Made by a program: the position numbers and the translations under genes. Shown here in pieces: positions 9,954 through 19,062 of a stretch of 64,000 nucleotides of DNA. The first letter of the stretch is position 1; each line of letters begins with the position of its first letter. The DNA lies in NCBI RefSeq assembly GCF_010993775.1, contig NZ_WOTO01000035.1, forward strand, positions 1 to 64,000, read 5' to 3'. The notes under the pieces are model-generated. The model worked only from the letters and a program-made list of their open reading frames with translations. It made no database searches and was not told where the DNA came from. The stretch is from Fodinicola feengrottensis (GTDB lineage Bacteria; Actinomycetota; Actinomycetes; Mycobacteriales; HKI-0501).

Positions 9954-10884
9954 GTGACTTTGACCAGGTACGACGGAGGCAGCTGGGACCCTGGGGGTTC
10001 CAGTGTCGGTGCGACCGCCACCATGGCCGCGATGACGAGGGCGATAGCGAGTCGCTCGGTTCGCCGGCTCATCAACGATCCGTTCGCCGAACGGCTGGTG
10101 CGGGCGGTCGGCATCGACCTGCTCACCCGGTTGGCGACCGGTGCACTACCTGCCGGTGACCTGGTCGACCCGGTGGCGATCGACGGAGCCACGGTGCGTA
10201 CCAAGTTCTACGACGAGTACTTCCTCGACGCCGTGAACGCGGGGATCACGCAGGTGGTCATCCTGGCCTCGGGGTTGGACTCGCGCGCGTACCGCCTGCC
10301 ATGGCCGGCCGGGACCGTGGTGTACGAGGTCGACCAGCCACCGGTCATCGAGTTCAAGACCCGCACCCTCGCGGCACTGGGCGCGCAGGCCATCGCCGAT
10401 CGGAGGGTGGCCGCCGCCGATCTGCGCGAGGATTGGCCAGCCGCACTGCGGGCCGCTGGGTTCGACCCGGCCATGCCGAGTGCGTGGAGCGCGGAAGGAA
10501 GGTCTGCTGGGCTACCTGCCGCCGAAGGCGCAGGACCGCCTGCTGGACACCATCACCGAACTCAGCGCGCCGGGCAGTCGGGTGGCCACCGAAAGTAGGG
10601 CCAACCCGCAGTCGGGTGATGAGGACAGGACAAGGGAGCACCTGGACCGCATTTCCGAGAAATGGCGTATGTACGGGTTCGACCCCGACATGGGGAGGCT
10701 GCGGTATTTCGGTGAGCGCAACGAAGCTGCTGCCTACCTGGCCAACCACGGTTGGATTCTCAACGCAGTCAGCACCCGAGACCTGCTGGCTGCCAACGAC
10801 CTCCCGTCCCTGGTGAACGACGACCTGCGGATGAGCGACCTGTGCTACGTCAGCGGCATCTTCAACAAACCCACGAAACAATGA
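9954..10884 (+). CDS. Class I SAM-dependent methyltransferase, TIGR00027 family (frameshift at a 4-bp repeat)
   Basis: Actinobacterial S-adenosylmethionine-dependent methyltransferase of the family common in mycobacteria, acting on an unknown small molecule. GTG at 9954 lies about a dozen bases behind [23 protein letters not shown] and [14 protein letters not shown] are the family N-terminus; [18 protein letters not shown] is the SAM-binding motif I and [10 protein letters not shown] the acidic motif II. The frame breaks at GGAAGGAAGG (10493-10502), where one AAGG copy appears extra, and continues with [17 protein letters not shown] to 10884, about 308 residues. Removing four bases would restore it. 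Confidence 0.85.
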
Positions 10885-11265
10885 CCATCGAACTGGTCTG
10901 CTTCAGCAAACATGAGGGTGCCCAAGCCCAGTTGGTTGCCCGGCGCGCGGCGATGGTGTCGGCTCTTCGGCATTGATTTACTTGCTGTCTCGTTGCTATA
11001 TCTGGCCAAAGACGACGACGACCGGGCGTGGTGTTGTGGCGTAGCCGCGAAGAAGCCGTGAATGCCGCACAAACAAGAATCGACACCGCACCCTCGAGTG
11101 CGCATCTCGGTTTCCTCGTATCGTCGAATCACGAGGGTGCGCCATGCCGAAAATTGTGACCACGTGGGCAGTCGGTTGCGCGGGCGATGAGCTATCATCC
11201 AGGTTTGCCTCGTCGCAATCTCGACCCTGCATTGCGACATAGATTTTTTTGAAAGGTTTCCCGAC
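10885..11265. other. Gene-free stretch
   Basis: About 380 bases between the methyltransferase and the DDN-type gene. I find no convincing coding frame or structured RNA. The end, close to 11266, presumably holds the promoter of that gene (AAAGG ribosome site upstream). Confidence 0.45.
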
Positions 11266-11688
11266 ATGGACATGAAGGCTTTCAATCGAGATCTTATCGC
11301 CGAATTTCGCGCCAACAAAGGCAAACTGGGTGGGCGGTTCGAGAACAGCACCCTCGTACTGCTCACCACGACCGGCGCGAAGTCCGGCCGGCCACACACA
11401 GTCCCGCTGGGCTGGGTGCCCGACGGCGACGACGACCGGATCGTCCTTTTCGCCTCCAATATCGGCGCAGCGAAGCATCCGGCCTGGTATGTCAACCTGG
11501 TCGCCTATCCCGAGGCGACCATCGAGCTGCGCGGCGAGAAGTTCACGGTGAATGCGACCACATTCGTCGGCGGCGCGGAATATGATCGCCTTTACGAACT
11601 GCTCACGTCACAGCTGGCGGGAACCGACACGCACCAAGGCAGAACCGAGCGCACCATCCCGATGGTGCTCGCCCAGCGCCTGCTCTGA
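11266..11688 (+). CDS. F420-dependent (DDN-type) nitroreductase/quinone reductase family protein
   Basis: Small split-beta-barrel protein of the deazaflavin-dependent nitroreductase family, 140 residues, intact. The family motif TTTGAKSGRPHTVPLGW is near residue 38, followed by VLFASNIGAAKHPAWYVNLV and EATIELRGEKF. Relatives bind coenzyme F420 and reduce quinones or other electrophiles; F420 use points to an actinobacterial host. ATG at 11266 is preceded by an AAAGG ribosome site. It stands alone; no partner is evident. Confidence 0.9.
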   Translation: MDMKAFNRDLIAEFRANKGKLGGRFENSTLVLLTTTGAKSGRPHTVPLGWVPDGDDDRIVLFASNIGAAKHPAWYVNLVAYPEATIELRGEKFTVNATTFVGGAEYDRLYELLTSQLAGTDTHQGRTERTIPMVLAQRLL

Positions 11689-11800
11689 CTGTATTCACGG
11701 GCCACAATCACAAAGTGCCTATGCAAATAGGGTCAACGTCTGCCTAGTGTAGGTAGATCTGTTGGTCTTTACACCTTTGCCTCGATTTCATAGACCTGTT

Positions 11801-12778
11801 TCATGAAATTGTCGGATCGGGATCGTGTCGAACGTACGCTGCACCGGTAAAAGCGTGCCGCGGGTAATCCAACAGCTCGCTCGCGCACTCGATCACGTTC
11901 TGCGGGATGTCGTAGTCGCCGGGTGCTACCGGGTCGGGTGCGGTCCAGTTCATCAGCAGTGTGAGGGCGGTGTCCGCCGGGCTGTCGGGTTCCGATGCGA
12001 AATAGGTGACCAGGGTTTGGTCCGGCTCGTTGGGCAGGTGAAGAGTTTCGTACGAGATTTTGATGCTGCCGACGACTGGATGGTCAAGCCGTTTGGTTCC
12101 ATGGGCTTTTTGGCGTACGTCATGGGTGTTCCACCAACGGCTGAAGTCCTTGCTCTTGAGGGTGAGCTCGCCGACCAACGCCGCGAGTTTCGGATCGTCG
12201 GGGTGGCGACCGGCTGCCATTCGCAGGATTCCGACAGTTTCGCGGGGGACGTTTTCCCAATCCGCCATGAGGCTGGCGTACCCATCGTCGAGCAGGACGA
12301 GGCGAGCCAGGTTGCGCTGGTCGGCTGGTCTGGCTCCGAAATCACCGAGCAGGGCCGCTGCACCACTGTTCCAGGCGAGTACGTCGGTGCAGCGGCCGAA
12401 AATCAGTGCTGGAGTCGTGACCGCGTCGAGCAACCGTCGCAAAGTTGGCCGGACCCGTTCGGGTTTTGCGGCACGCGGCTTTTTGACCGGCGTACGCTCG
12501 TAAAGGTCGCGAAGGTAACTCAGCCCAGTTTCCTCCAGCTGGAGCGCCCGGGAGACCGTGTTGAGCACACTGTCAGACGGCGTCCCGGCGCGGCCCTGCT
12601 CGAGCCGCGTGTAGTACTCGACGCTGATGCCGGCGAGCCTCGCCGTTTCGTCGCGTCGCAGCCCGGACACCCGCCGGGTGTTCGTGAGCGGGACGCCGAT
12701 CTCGTCGGGGCTGAGGCGATCGCGGCGGGACCGTAAAAACAGTCCGGCCTCGCGGTGGTTGTCGGCCTTAACGTTCAC
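11801..12778 (-). CDS. XRE-family transcriptional regulator with MmyB-like ligand domain
   Basis: 325-residue regulator, intact. The N-terminal helix-turn-helix (about residues 12-75) includes SGLRRDETARLAGISVEYYT and RLEQGRAGTPSDSVL. The rest is the MmyB-like ligand-binding domain, with TPALIFGRCTDVLAWNSGA, LMADWENVPRE and a DFSRWWNTHDV motif. Such regulators usually control an adjacent oxidoreductase or hydrolase gene. Here the neighbour is the divergent CMD/metallo-beta-lactamase fusion at 12897, about 120 bases away across a shared promoter region, its likely target. Confidence 0.93.
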   Translation of the reverse strand: MNVKADNHREAGLFLRSRRDRLSPDEIGVPLTNTRRVSGLRRDETARLAGISVEYYTRLEQGRAGTPSDSVLNTVSRALQLEETGLSYLRDLYERTPVKKPRAAKPERVRPTLRRLLDAVTTPALIFGRCTDVLAWNSGAAALLGDFGARPADQRNLARLVLLDDGYASLMADWENVPRETVGILRMAAGRHPDDPKLAALVGELTLKSKDFSRWWNTHDVRQKAHGTKRLDHPVVGSIKISYETLHLPNEPDQTLVTYFASEPDSPADTALTLLMNWTAPDPVAPGDYDIPQNVIECASELLDYPRHAFTGAAYVRHDPDPTIS

Positions 12779-12896
12779 CCCACCAGCCTAAACGCGTGGC
12801 AGGCGTCGCTGGGTGGCCCTGTTTGTACTAGTCAGGCGCGGACCAGCATGTTCTCGGCGCTGGTGGGGTAGCCGTGCCCGGTCGAAACTCGGCCGC

Positions 12897-14198
12897 ATGG
12901 ACAACAACAACCACGAGACCACCCGACCCACCAGCCAGCAGGACCGGCGCGCCGCGGGATTGGCAGTGCTGGAAAAACTGGACCAGAGCGGCGATCGTGC
13001 CGCGCTGCGTACGCTGCTGGCCGACATGGCCCCGGACTTCGCCGACCTCACCGTCGAGGTGGCGTACGGCGACTTCTGGGCGAGGCCCGGCCTTGACCTT
13101 GCGCAGCGAGAACTGGTCACGGTGGCCGCACTGTGTGCCATGGGGCGGGACCGGCAACTGGCCGGGCACATCAAGTCAGCGCTCGCCGCGGGCATTGACC
13201 GTACGCAGATCGTCGAAGTGCTCATGCAGATGGCGGTCTACGCGGGATGGCCCGCCGCGGTCAACGGTTTGCTTGCCGCGAAGGAGGTTTTTGCTGCCCA
13301 CCCCGGCCCGACAGCCGATGGTCACCACACCTTTCACGTAGGTACGACCAGAGTGACCGTCGTGTCCGACGGGCACGCGTATCTGCCGGCGGCGATGTTC
13401 GGAGGCGGAATTGGTGAGCAGCAGGTGGCCGAGCTCCTGCGAGGACGTGGCTTGCCGACTGATCGCGTACGAATTTCGCTGAATGGGTTGGTGCTCGAGC
13501 ACGACGATCGCCTGATCGTGGTCGACCCGGGATCGGGCCCACCCGAGAGCGCGTACGCGCACGGTCTCGCCCAACCCACACAGGGGCGGTTCCTGACCCA
13601 TTTCCTCGCCGCCGGCTTCGATCCGGCCGACGTGGACCTCGTGCTTGTCCAGCACGGACACCAGGACCACTGGGGTGGGCTGCTGACCGCGGACGGCAGC
13701 CTGGCGTTTCCCCATGCGCAGGTGGGAATCTCCGAGGCCGAGTACCTGCATTGGCGTGACGTCGGTGATTTCGGAAAAGCGCAGGTGCCCGATGACGTTG
13801 CCGAGGCGGCCCGCGCGGTCGGGCGCGAGCTGACCGCGGCCATCGCGGACCGGGTGAGCTGGCTCGTCGACGGGAAGGAAGTCGTACCTGGGCTGACGGC
13901 CGTCGCGGCACCGGGACACACCTGCGGGCACACCGCGCTGCGGCTCGACGACGGCGGCGAGACGCTGTTGATTGGCGGCGAGTTCGCGCATCACGAGGTC
14001 ATCCAGCTCGCCGAGCCCGATTCGTACGTTGTCGTCGACGCCGACAACCAGCAGTCCCGCCAATCCCGCCGGACGTTGCTGCACCAGGCCGCGACAAACG
14101 GATGGCTGGTCCATGCGTACCACTTCAGCTGGCCTGGGCTGGGAAAACTCGTCCCGCGAGGCGATGGCTGGCAGCTGCGGCCGGTGGCCTTCTCATGA
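12897..14198 (+). CDS. Carboxymuconolactone decarboxylase-like / metallo-beta-lactamase fusion protein
   Basis: Two-domain protein of about 433 residues, intact. Residues about 15-135 form an AhpD/CMD-like helical domain (FWARPGLDLAQRELVTVAAL, GHIKSALAAGIDRTQIVEVL, QMAVYAGWPAAVNGL); the redox CxxC of AhpD is absent. Residues about 145-430 form a metallo-beta-lactamase fold with VVDPGSG, the metal motif HGHQDHWGG, APGHTCGH and GGEFAHHEV. Stand-alone versions of both domains are common; this fusion is unusual and suggests channelling of a lactone-type or other small substrate (inference). It diverges from an MmyB-like regulator and overlaps the SDR remnant at 14195. Confidence 0.88.
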   Translation: MDNNNHETTRPTSQQDRRAAGLAVLEKLDQSGDRAALRTLLADMAPDFADLTVEVAYGDFWARPGLDLAQRELVTVAALCAMGRDRQLAGHIKSALAAGIDRTQIVEVLMQMAVYAGWPAAVNGLLAAKEVFAAHPGPTADGHHTFHVGTTRVTVVSDGHAYLPAAMFGGGIGEQQVAELLRGRGLPTDRVRISLNGLVLEHDDRLIVVDPGSGPPESAYAHGLAQPTQGRFLTHFLAAGFDPADVDLVLVQHGHQDHWGGLLTADGSLAFPHAQVGISEAEYLHWRDVGDFGKAQVPDDVAEAARAVGRELTAAIADRVSWLVDGKEVVPGLTAVAAPGHTCGHTALRLDDGGETLLIGGEFAHHEVIQLAEPDSYVVVDADNQQSRQSRRTLLHQAATNGWLVHAYHFSWPGLGKLVPRGDGWQLRPVAFS

Positions 14199-14474
14199 CC
14201 GCCAGTCCAGCCGCTTCGCCACGCCTGACCGACCAGGTGACTTTGCTGACCGGCGCCTCCGGCCGTTGGCTGCGGGGTGACCGCAAACGCCATCGCTCCC
14301 GCTTTGATCGACGGTACGGACATGACTGAAAACCTGCCTGATGGGGTGCCTCGCGTTCCGGTCGGCCGGTACGGCCGGGCCGCCGAAGTGGCCGATCTCG
14401 CGATGGCGGTCCTGTCCAACGGCTACCTCGCGGGGCAGGTCCTGCTCATGGACGGTGGCCTGCACCCGACCTGA
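14195..14474 (+). pseudogene. Short-chain dehydrogenase/reductase with the middle deleted
   Basis: ATG at 14195 overlaps the stop of the fusion gene. The product begins as a normal SDR, RLTDQVTLLTGASG, the TGxxxGxG cofactor loop, and then jumps to an SDR C-terminus in another frame: VTANAIAPALIDGTDMTENL, VPVGRYGRAAEVADLAMAVL and YLAGQVLLMDGGLHPT. The roughly 150 residues between, including the catalytic Ser-Tyr-Lys, are missing. It cannot be an active enzyme. The overlap indicates it was once co-expressed with the fusion protein. Confidence 0.85.
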
Positions 14475-14516
14475 TCCGATCGACACGGCAATGCCCGTAC
14501 GATTGCGCGGCGGGGT

Positions 14517-15689
14517 TCACCCACTGGCGGCCAGCACTGCCGCGAGGCCTTCTTGCAGGTCCTTGACGAAATACTCGGGAACCTCCAGCGACGGGAAGTG
14601 CCCGCCGGTGTCGGGCGACCTCCATCGGACGATCTGTCGGTACCGCTGCTGTGCCCAGGGGCGCGGACACTTCTCGATGTCGCGGGGATACACGGTGATT
14701 GCTGACGGGACGTCGACCCGAAGTTCGGGGTCGAGCGAGTCGTGGCTTTCGTAGTAAATGCGCGCTGCCGATGCGCCGGTGCGAGTCAGCCAGTACAGGG
14801 TGACGTCGTCAAGAACGCGGTCTCTGGAAACAGTCTCGAACGGGCTGTCTTCGGTGTCTGTCCATTCGGCGAACTTGTCAAGGATCCAGGCAAGAAGCCC
14901 GACTGGCGAGTCGACGAGCGAGTAGCCGATGGTCTGAGGTCGGGTCGCCTGCTGCTTCGCGTACGCCGCGTGATGGTGCCAGAAGTCGCGGGTTTCCTCG
15001 GTCCACTTGCGCTCGGCCGCCGTCAGCCCGTCCGTGGTCAACCCGGGTGGTGCCTGCGCGAGTGTTGTGTGGATGCCGAGAACGTGTGACGCAAACCTGC
15101 CGCCCAGGACCGTGGTGATCACTCCTCCCCAGTCGCCGCCGTGGGCCGCGAACCTGCGGTAGCCGAGCCTTTCCATCAGTTCCACCCAGGCGGCCGCGAT
15201 CTTTTCGGTTCCCCACCCGGTGGTGGCCGGCTTGTCGCTGAACCCAAAGCCGGGTAGCGACGGGACCACGACGTGGAACGCCGGTGCGTCCGCATCTTTC
15301 GGATCGGCCAGTTCGTCGACGACATCGACGAACTCGGCGATGCTGCCCGGCCAGCCGTGGGTCAAGATCACCGGAGTGGCATCCGCGCGCGCGGACCGGC
15401 GGTGCAGGAAGTGGATTCCCAGGTCATCAATGGTCGTACGGAACTGGCCGATCCGGTTGAGGCGAGCTTCGAAGGCCCGCCAGTCGTACCCGGTGCGCCA
15501 GTAGTTCACGACATCGACAAGGTCGGCGAGAGGAACGCCCTGTTCCCATCGTCGAGGGTCCGGCCCGGCGCGATGGACCGTCTCTGCTTCGGGCAGCCGC
15601 ACCGCGGCCAATCGGGCGCGCAGCTCGTCGAGGTCAGCGTCAGGTACGTGGGCTTCACACGCTTGGACGTCGCTGGTTGGGCGGGGCAT
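14517..15689 (-). CDS. Epoxide hydrolase (alpha/beta hydrolase with EHN domain)
   Basis: 390-residue epoxide hydrolase of the microsomal/EHN type, intact. The N-terminal EHN segment includes LRARLAAVRLPEAETV and NYWRTGYDWRAFEARLNRIG. The oxyanion motif is THGWPGS, the nucleophile elbow AAHGGDWGG with Asp, and a C-terminal HFPSLEVPEYFV supplies the catalytic His. It hydrates epoxides to diols in the cytosol; natural substrate unknown. It diverges from the CGNR regulator at 15793, across about 100 bases containing near-repeats of GGTTCTAACACG/CGGTT-type sequence. Confidence 0.94.
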   Translation of the reverse strand: MPRPTSDVQACEAHVPDADLDELRARLAAVRLPEAETVHRAGPDPRRWEQGVPLADLVDVVNYWRTGYDWRAFEARLNRIGQFRTTIDDLGIHFLHRRSARADATPVILTHGWPGSIAEFVDVVDELADPKDADAPAFHVVVPSLPGFGFSDKPATTGWGTEKIAAAWVELMERLGYRRFAAHGGDWGGVITTVLGGRFASHVLGIHTTLAQAPPGLTTDGLTAAERKWTEETRDFWHHHAAYAKQQATRPQTIGYSLVDSPVGLLAWILDKFAEWTDTEDSPFETVSRDRVLDDVTLYWLTRTGASAARIYYESHDSLDPELRVDVPSAITVYPRDIEKCPRPWAQQRYRQIVRWRSPDTGGHFPSLEVPEYFVKDLQEGLAAVLAASG

Positions 15690-15792
15690 GAGACCTCCAG
15701 GCCATCGCGGAGCCGGTTACGGCCTATCGTGAACCGGCTAAGACGGTTCTAACACGTCTTCACGGCAGCGCGCAACCAGCTAAGGTGGTTCC

Positions 15793-16362
15793 ATGCGTGC
15801 TCGGTTCCCTGACTTCCGCCTCGGTAACGTGCTGGCGACCAGCTTCACGGGGACTCTTTCGGAGCGTCACGGCAACGCGGTGGAGCGCATTCCCACGCCG
15901 CACCGGCTCGTCGACTGGCTGGCAGTGAACGGCCTTGCCGTGGACTCCAGCACTACCGCCCAGCTCGCCCTCGCTCGGGAACTGAGGGAGTCAATTCACG
16001 CCGCCGCGGCGACAGCGGCCGCGATCCAAGACCCGCTTCCGGCGACAGCTGTCCAAGTCATCAATGACCGCAGCTCTCAGGGGCGGGCCGCGGCTGTCCT
16101 GACGTCCGATGGAGAGCGCCGATGGCTGCTCAGTTCGGCCTCCTGCGTAGAAGATGCCCTGAGCGTGATCGCCGCCGACGCGATCAGCATCCTCGCAGGC
16201 GAACGAGACGGAAAATTGGCCTTGTGTGCATCACCAACCTGCCAGGCCGCTTTCTTTGACACCAGCCAAAGTCGCACTCGCAAATGGTGTGACATGAACA
16301 CGTGCGGGAATCGTCAGAAGAAGGCGCGATTCCATGCCAACCAGTCCACATCAGCAAAGTAA
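15793..16362 (+). CDS. CGNR zinc-finger regulator with ABATE domain
   Basis: 189-residue putative regulator, intact. The N-terminal ABATE-like region includes LATSFTGTLSERHGNAVERI. The C-terminal zinc finger (about residues 145-182) is CASPTCQAAFFDTSQSRTRK followed by WCDMNTCGNRQKKARF, matching the CGNR signature with four Cys ligands. These proteins are stress-linked DNA-binding regulators in actinobacteria. It is divergent from the epoxide hydrolase and probably controls it (inference from arrangement). Confidence 0.92.
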   Translation: MRARFPDFRLGNVLATSFTGTLSERHGNAVERIPTPHRLVDWLAVNGLAVDSSTTAQLALARELRESIHAAAATAAAIQDPLPATAVQVINDRSSQGRAAAVLTSDGERRWLLSSASCVEDALSVIAADAISILAGERDGKLALCASPTCQAAFFDTSQSRTRKWCDMNTCGNRQKKARFHANQSTSAK

Positions 16363-16367
16363 TCGAT

Positions 16368-16647
16368 CAACTGGCCGCCATGTTCCGGTTGATTGGTCGT
16401 CTCGCCCGCAAGTGGTCGTGCTCCAGCACGCGGTGTTCGTCCTGCCAGCGGGTGGCGAGGCCGTACGCGCCATTCACGTCCGGGTCCTCCAACAGCCAGC
16501 GCGCCCCCGTTGTCGACCGACCGGCCACGGACCGTACGCGTACCGACTTCCGGGTCGAAACCCAACACGTTTCCGGTCGCTTTTTCGCCCCCGAACAGGT
16601 CCTGACCGAAGCAGAACAGCCGAATCGACGACGTACTGCTTGCGCAC
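16368..16647 (-). pseudogene. Unrecognised protein, frameshifted (about 92 aa when joined)
   Basis: Coding-like sequence in successive minus-strand frames: QYVVDS, then FGQDLFGGEKATGNVLGFDP and VRGRSVDNGGA, then RWLLEDPDVNGAYGLATRWQ and DEHRVLEHDHLRARRPINRN before a stop. The composition is that of a real protein and each shift is about one base. I do not recognise the family. It is convergent with the CGNR gene, whose stop is only a few bases away. The GTG start at 16647 is a guess. Confidence 0.4.
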
Positions 16648-16750
16648 GCGGCCATCCGTCAAGTCACCGCCGTCTCGCCGGCACCGAGCGAGAGCGCTGT
16701 CTACCACTGACCGGTTTTCCAAATCTCTCCGGCGATAGCGCACAGCTAGC

Positions 16751-17083
16751 CTGGAATAACCAGAGCGTCGTACGGAACCAGACTCGGCAGGTCGCGCGAG
16801 GGTTAGAAGCGCTCACCGAAGCTGTCACAGTGATACTAAAACGACTCCCAACTGCAGAGCTTGATCCTCAAGAGCAGCAGGAGCCGAAGAGGCGGCCCGC
16901 GATGTCCTAGCCGAGGTCACCAAGCCAGGGCCGGATCGCAGCCGAATTAGGCGTGCGCTCGCTGCACTCAAAGGCTCTCGCGCGCCGGTCGCCACCGGCA
17001 TAGTCGCCGGGACCAGCGAAGGCGCACAAGAGTTCGTTAAGAACGCGATCAAGGCACTCGGTATCCCGTTCGGCCTTGGCTAG
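16751..17083 (+). pseudogene. C-terminal part of a conserved hypothetical protein, frameshifted
   Basis: NQTRQVARGLEALTEAV and ILKRLPTAELDPQEQQ are in one frame. After a shift near 16875 the reading continues with EEAARDVLAEVTKPGPDRSR, LAALKGSRAPVATG and FVKNAIKALGIPFGLG, ending at the stop at 17083. This looks like the C-terminus of the actinobacterial proteins with a helical region and a small glycine-rich tail, but I cannot name a family. No start or N-terminus is found upstream. Confidence 0.45.
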
Positions 17084-17214
17084 GACCCCACCGATTCCTC
17101 GGCGCGGAATTCTTTCCATGTGTCGAAACCTGCCTGCATACGGGCCGACAATCGCTTCCAGAACTCGATGCTGGCCGAGCCCCATCGCTTGCGTTTAGGC
17201 CTATGCGTTGCCGC

Positions 17215-17510
17215 CTACCTACTGATGAGGTGCAGCCGCCGGCTGGACATCCAGCGATTGGGTAAACCCATGCGCGGCTGACGAGGTACTGGTGCGTTGA
17301 GCAACAGGCCGATGAACGTGGCGCTGAGCGAGTGACGACGCCCTGCGACGAGGAACCCAGTGGCGAGGCCGGTCGTGAAGGACGCGCCACCGGGTTCCAG
17401 AGTGCGTACGGTCGTACCGAGAACCGCCACGCCAAGGACCGCGCCGATTTGCCGCATGTGTGCTGCTGATGCCGGACGCGAGGCCGCCTTCACGCGGGTC
17501 GACCGCGGAT
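17215..17510 (-). pseudogene. C-terminal remnant of a DHA2-type MFS transporter
   Basis: RQIGAVLGVAVLGTTVRTLE and ASFTTGLATGFLVAG followed by ATFIGLLLNAPVP match the last two or three membrane helices of 14-TM drug:H+ antiporters, including the diagnostic RQIGAVLGVAVLG. The preceding 400 or so residues are absent, and the last residues (PRMGLPNRWMSS) look unrelated. A dead fragment. Confidence 0.65.
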
Positions 17511-17551
17511 CAGTTGTTCATGTATTTGTTGTCTTGACGCAAAGAGGGAAG

Positions 17552-17932
17552 TTACCTGATTCGGCCACGGATGCGTTCGATACACGCCTGGCTGTCCGCC
17601 GCGTTGACCATTCCCCGTGCGGCCCGGCGCCGCAGTTGCAAGATAACCATGTCCCCTAGGGGAGCGTCAGGCCATTTTCGCCATCGCTTCGTGAACCACA
17701 TTGACTTCTTGAGATAAAGCCTGACCTCAGCTCGCTCGGCGGCATCCAGGTCGACCATGCGTCCGGTCGCGGACGCCATGACCTGACGCTGCCGGTGCCG
17801 GTCTGCGCGGTTCGGTGTCCGTTTGTTCTGTCGAATGTGTTTACGCGAACTCTTGTCGTTTTCGCCGTAGTCGTTGCGCCTATCCTTCGCATAGCTGAGC
17901 GCCTTCTTTTCCTGCGGACTCCCGTGCGCCAC
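17552..17932 (-). CDS. Conserved actinobacterial hypothetical protein, 126 aa
   Basis: Intact, very basic protein beginning MAHGSPQEKKALSYAKDRRN and followed by YGENDKSSRKHIRQNKRTPN. The middle, AERAEVRLYLKKSMWFTKRW, is well ordered and the end is helical. I recall this N-terminal pattern from uncharacterised actinobacterial proteins but know of no function. The charge suggests nucleic-acid or ribosome association, which is only inference. It stands alone on the minus strand between remnants. Confidence 0.7.
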   Translation of the reverse strand: MAHGSPQEKKALSYAKDRRNDYGENDKSSRKHIRQNKRTPNRADRHRQRQVMASATGRMVDLDAAERAEVRLYLKKSMWFTKRWRKWPDAPLGDMVILQLRRRAARGMVNAADSQACIERIRGRIR

Positions 17933-18082
17933 CGTCTCTACCTCCTTCCGCTACGTGACTCGATCATGGTAGGCACTGAGGCCATCGCGGTCCACGGTTT
18001 ACTTCCAATTCGCCTTCGGTGAACGACACCAAACCCGCCGGCTACACTTGATCGCCAACGGTTCTACTCCTTCGACGTGTCC

Positions 18083-18451
18083 TCAGACCGCTCGAATCAC
18101 GGCGAGCCGCTCGACTGCGTATTCATTGTCCCAGTAGACCGCGGCTCCCCACGCGGCCGATGCTTGCACAGCCATGTCGTACGCGCCGTCGTCGAGGCCC
18201 GCGGCGTTATGGGGCAGTACGAGATCGAGGTCTGGGATGTCGACCTGTGACTCGTCCCGGTCGATCAGTACGACCTGATTCGCGGTCACCCAGAGCACGT
18301 GGTTCGGGTCGAGCGGCGCGAAGAAGACCGGGGTAACCCACGGAACCCCGTTCTCGTCCGCGGTGCCGAGCACGAGGTACCGGTTCGCGGCGAGAACACG
18401 GTCGATCGCGGAAGGGTCGATTTTTCCGGCTGCCGCCTCGACTCGCTTCAC
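18083..18451 (-). pseudogene. Pyridoxamine 5'-phosphate oxidase-like protein, middle missing
   Basis: The N-terminus is a split-barrel flavin-binding protein: DRVLAANRYLVLGTADENG, VPWVTPVFFAPLDPNHVLWV. The expected FMN-contacting strands that follow are missing; after VTA the sequence goes to QVVLIDRDESQVDIPDLDLV and ends YWDNEYAVERLAVIRAV. Family members are 140-200 residues and this is 122. I read it as an internal deletion or fusion. Its ATG overlaps the stop of the DHFR-like gene (ATGA), so the two are coupled. Confidence 0.6.
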
Positions 18452-19062
18452 CGCCGTACCTTGAATCGCAGGTGAAGCACACGCTCGCCCTGGATGACAC
18501 GGGATCCTCGAGTAGGTGTTGCCGGTCGATGCTGCGAAAAAAAAAAGCGCCTGCCCGACCCGAACACCACCGGCACCACGTCCATGGCCACTTCGTCGAC
18601 AAGGCCGGCCGCGAGGATCTGGGCGCCCACGTCACCGGCATTCACGGCGATGGTTCGCTCCCCGGCCAGTTCCTGGGCTTTGGCGATCGCCGCCGCCACA
18701 TCGTCGACGAAGTGGTAGGACGCCTCGGGGTGCCAACCCTGCGGTTTGGGGCGATGGGACACGACGACCACGTGGTCGCCAGCGGGTGGGTCGCCTTCCC
18801 AACCGTTGACCAGGTCGAAAAGTCTGCGGCCCATGACGATCGTACCGAGTGAGTCCCACACCGACCTGACGTACGGCGCCGATGCTTTGGACACCCTGAA
18901 ACCGCTTCCCGCCCCGGAATGATCGAAACCCTCACCGTCGGCCGCGGTGACAGGGGTGTCGCCGCTGAAATACCACTCGTGGAGGGGACCGACATCGTCC
19001 TCCTTCTCATCAGCGATGAAGCCGTCCACCGACACCACGTTGTGCATGACTACAGTGCCCAT
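18448..19062 (-). CDS. Dihydrofolate reductase-like (RibD C-terminal domain) protein
   Basis: 204-residue NADPH-dependent reductase-fold protein. MGTVVMHNVVSVDGFIADEK is the usual start and TIVMGRRLFDLVNGWEG the cofactor loop; VNAGDVGAQILAAGLVDEVA and DVVPVVFGSGRRFF are the conserved core. Near the end, an A10 run on the plus strand (18537-18546) puts a short stretch out of register (the alternative frame reads SIDRQHLLEDP), after which VIQGERVLHLRFKVRR is back in frame, so two compensating shifts are likely. GAGGAG precedes ATG 19062. Operon with DoxX upstream and the PNPOx-like gene downstream. Confidence 0.88.
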   Translation of the reverse strand: MGTVVMHNVVSVDGFIADEKEDDVGPLHEWYFSGDTPVTAADGEGFDHSGAGSGFRVSKASAPYVRSVWDSLGTIVMGRRLFDLVNGWEGDPPAGDHVVVVSHRPKPQGWHPEASYHFVDDVAAAIAKAQELAGERTIAVNAGDVGAQILAAGLVDEVAMDVVPVVFGSGRRFFFSQHRPATPTRGSRVIQGERVLHLRFKVRR

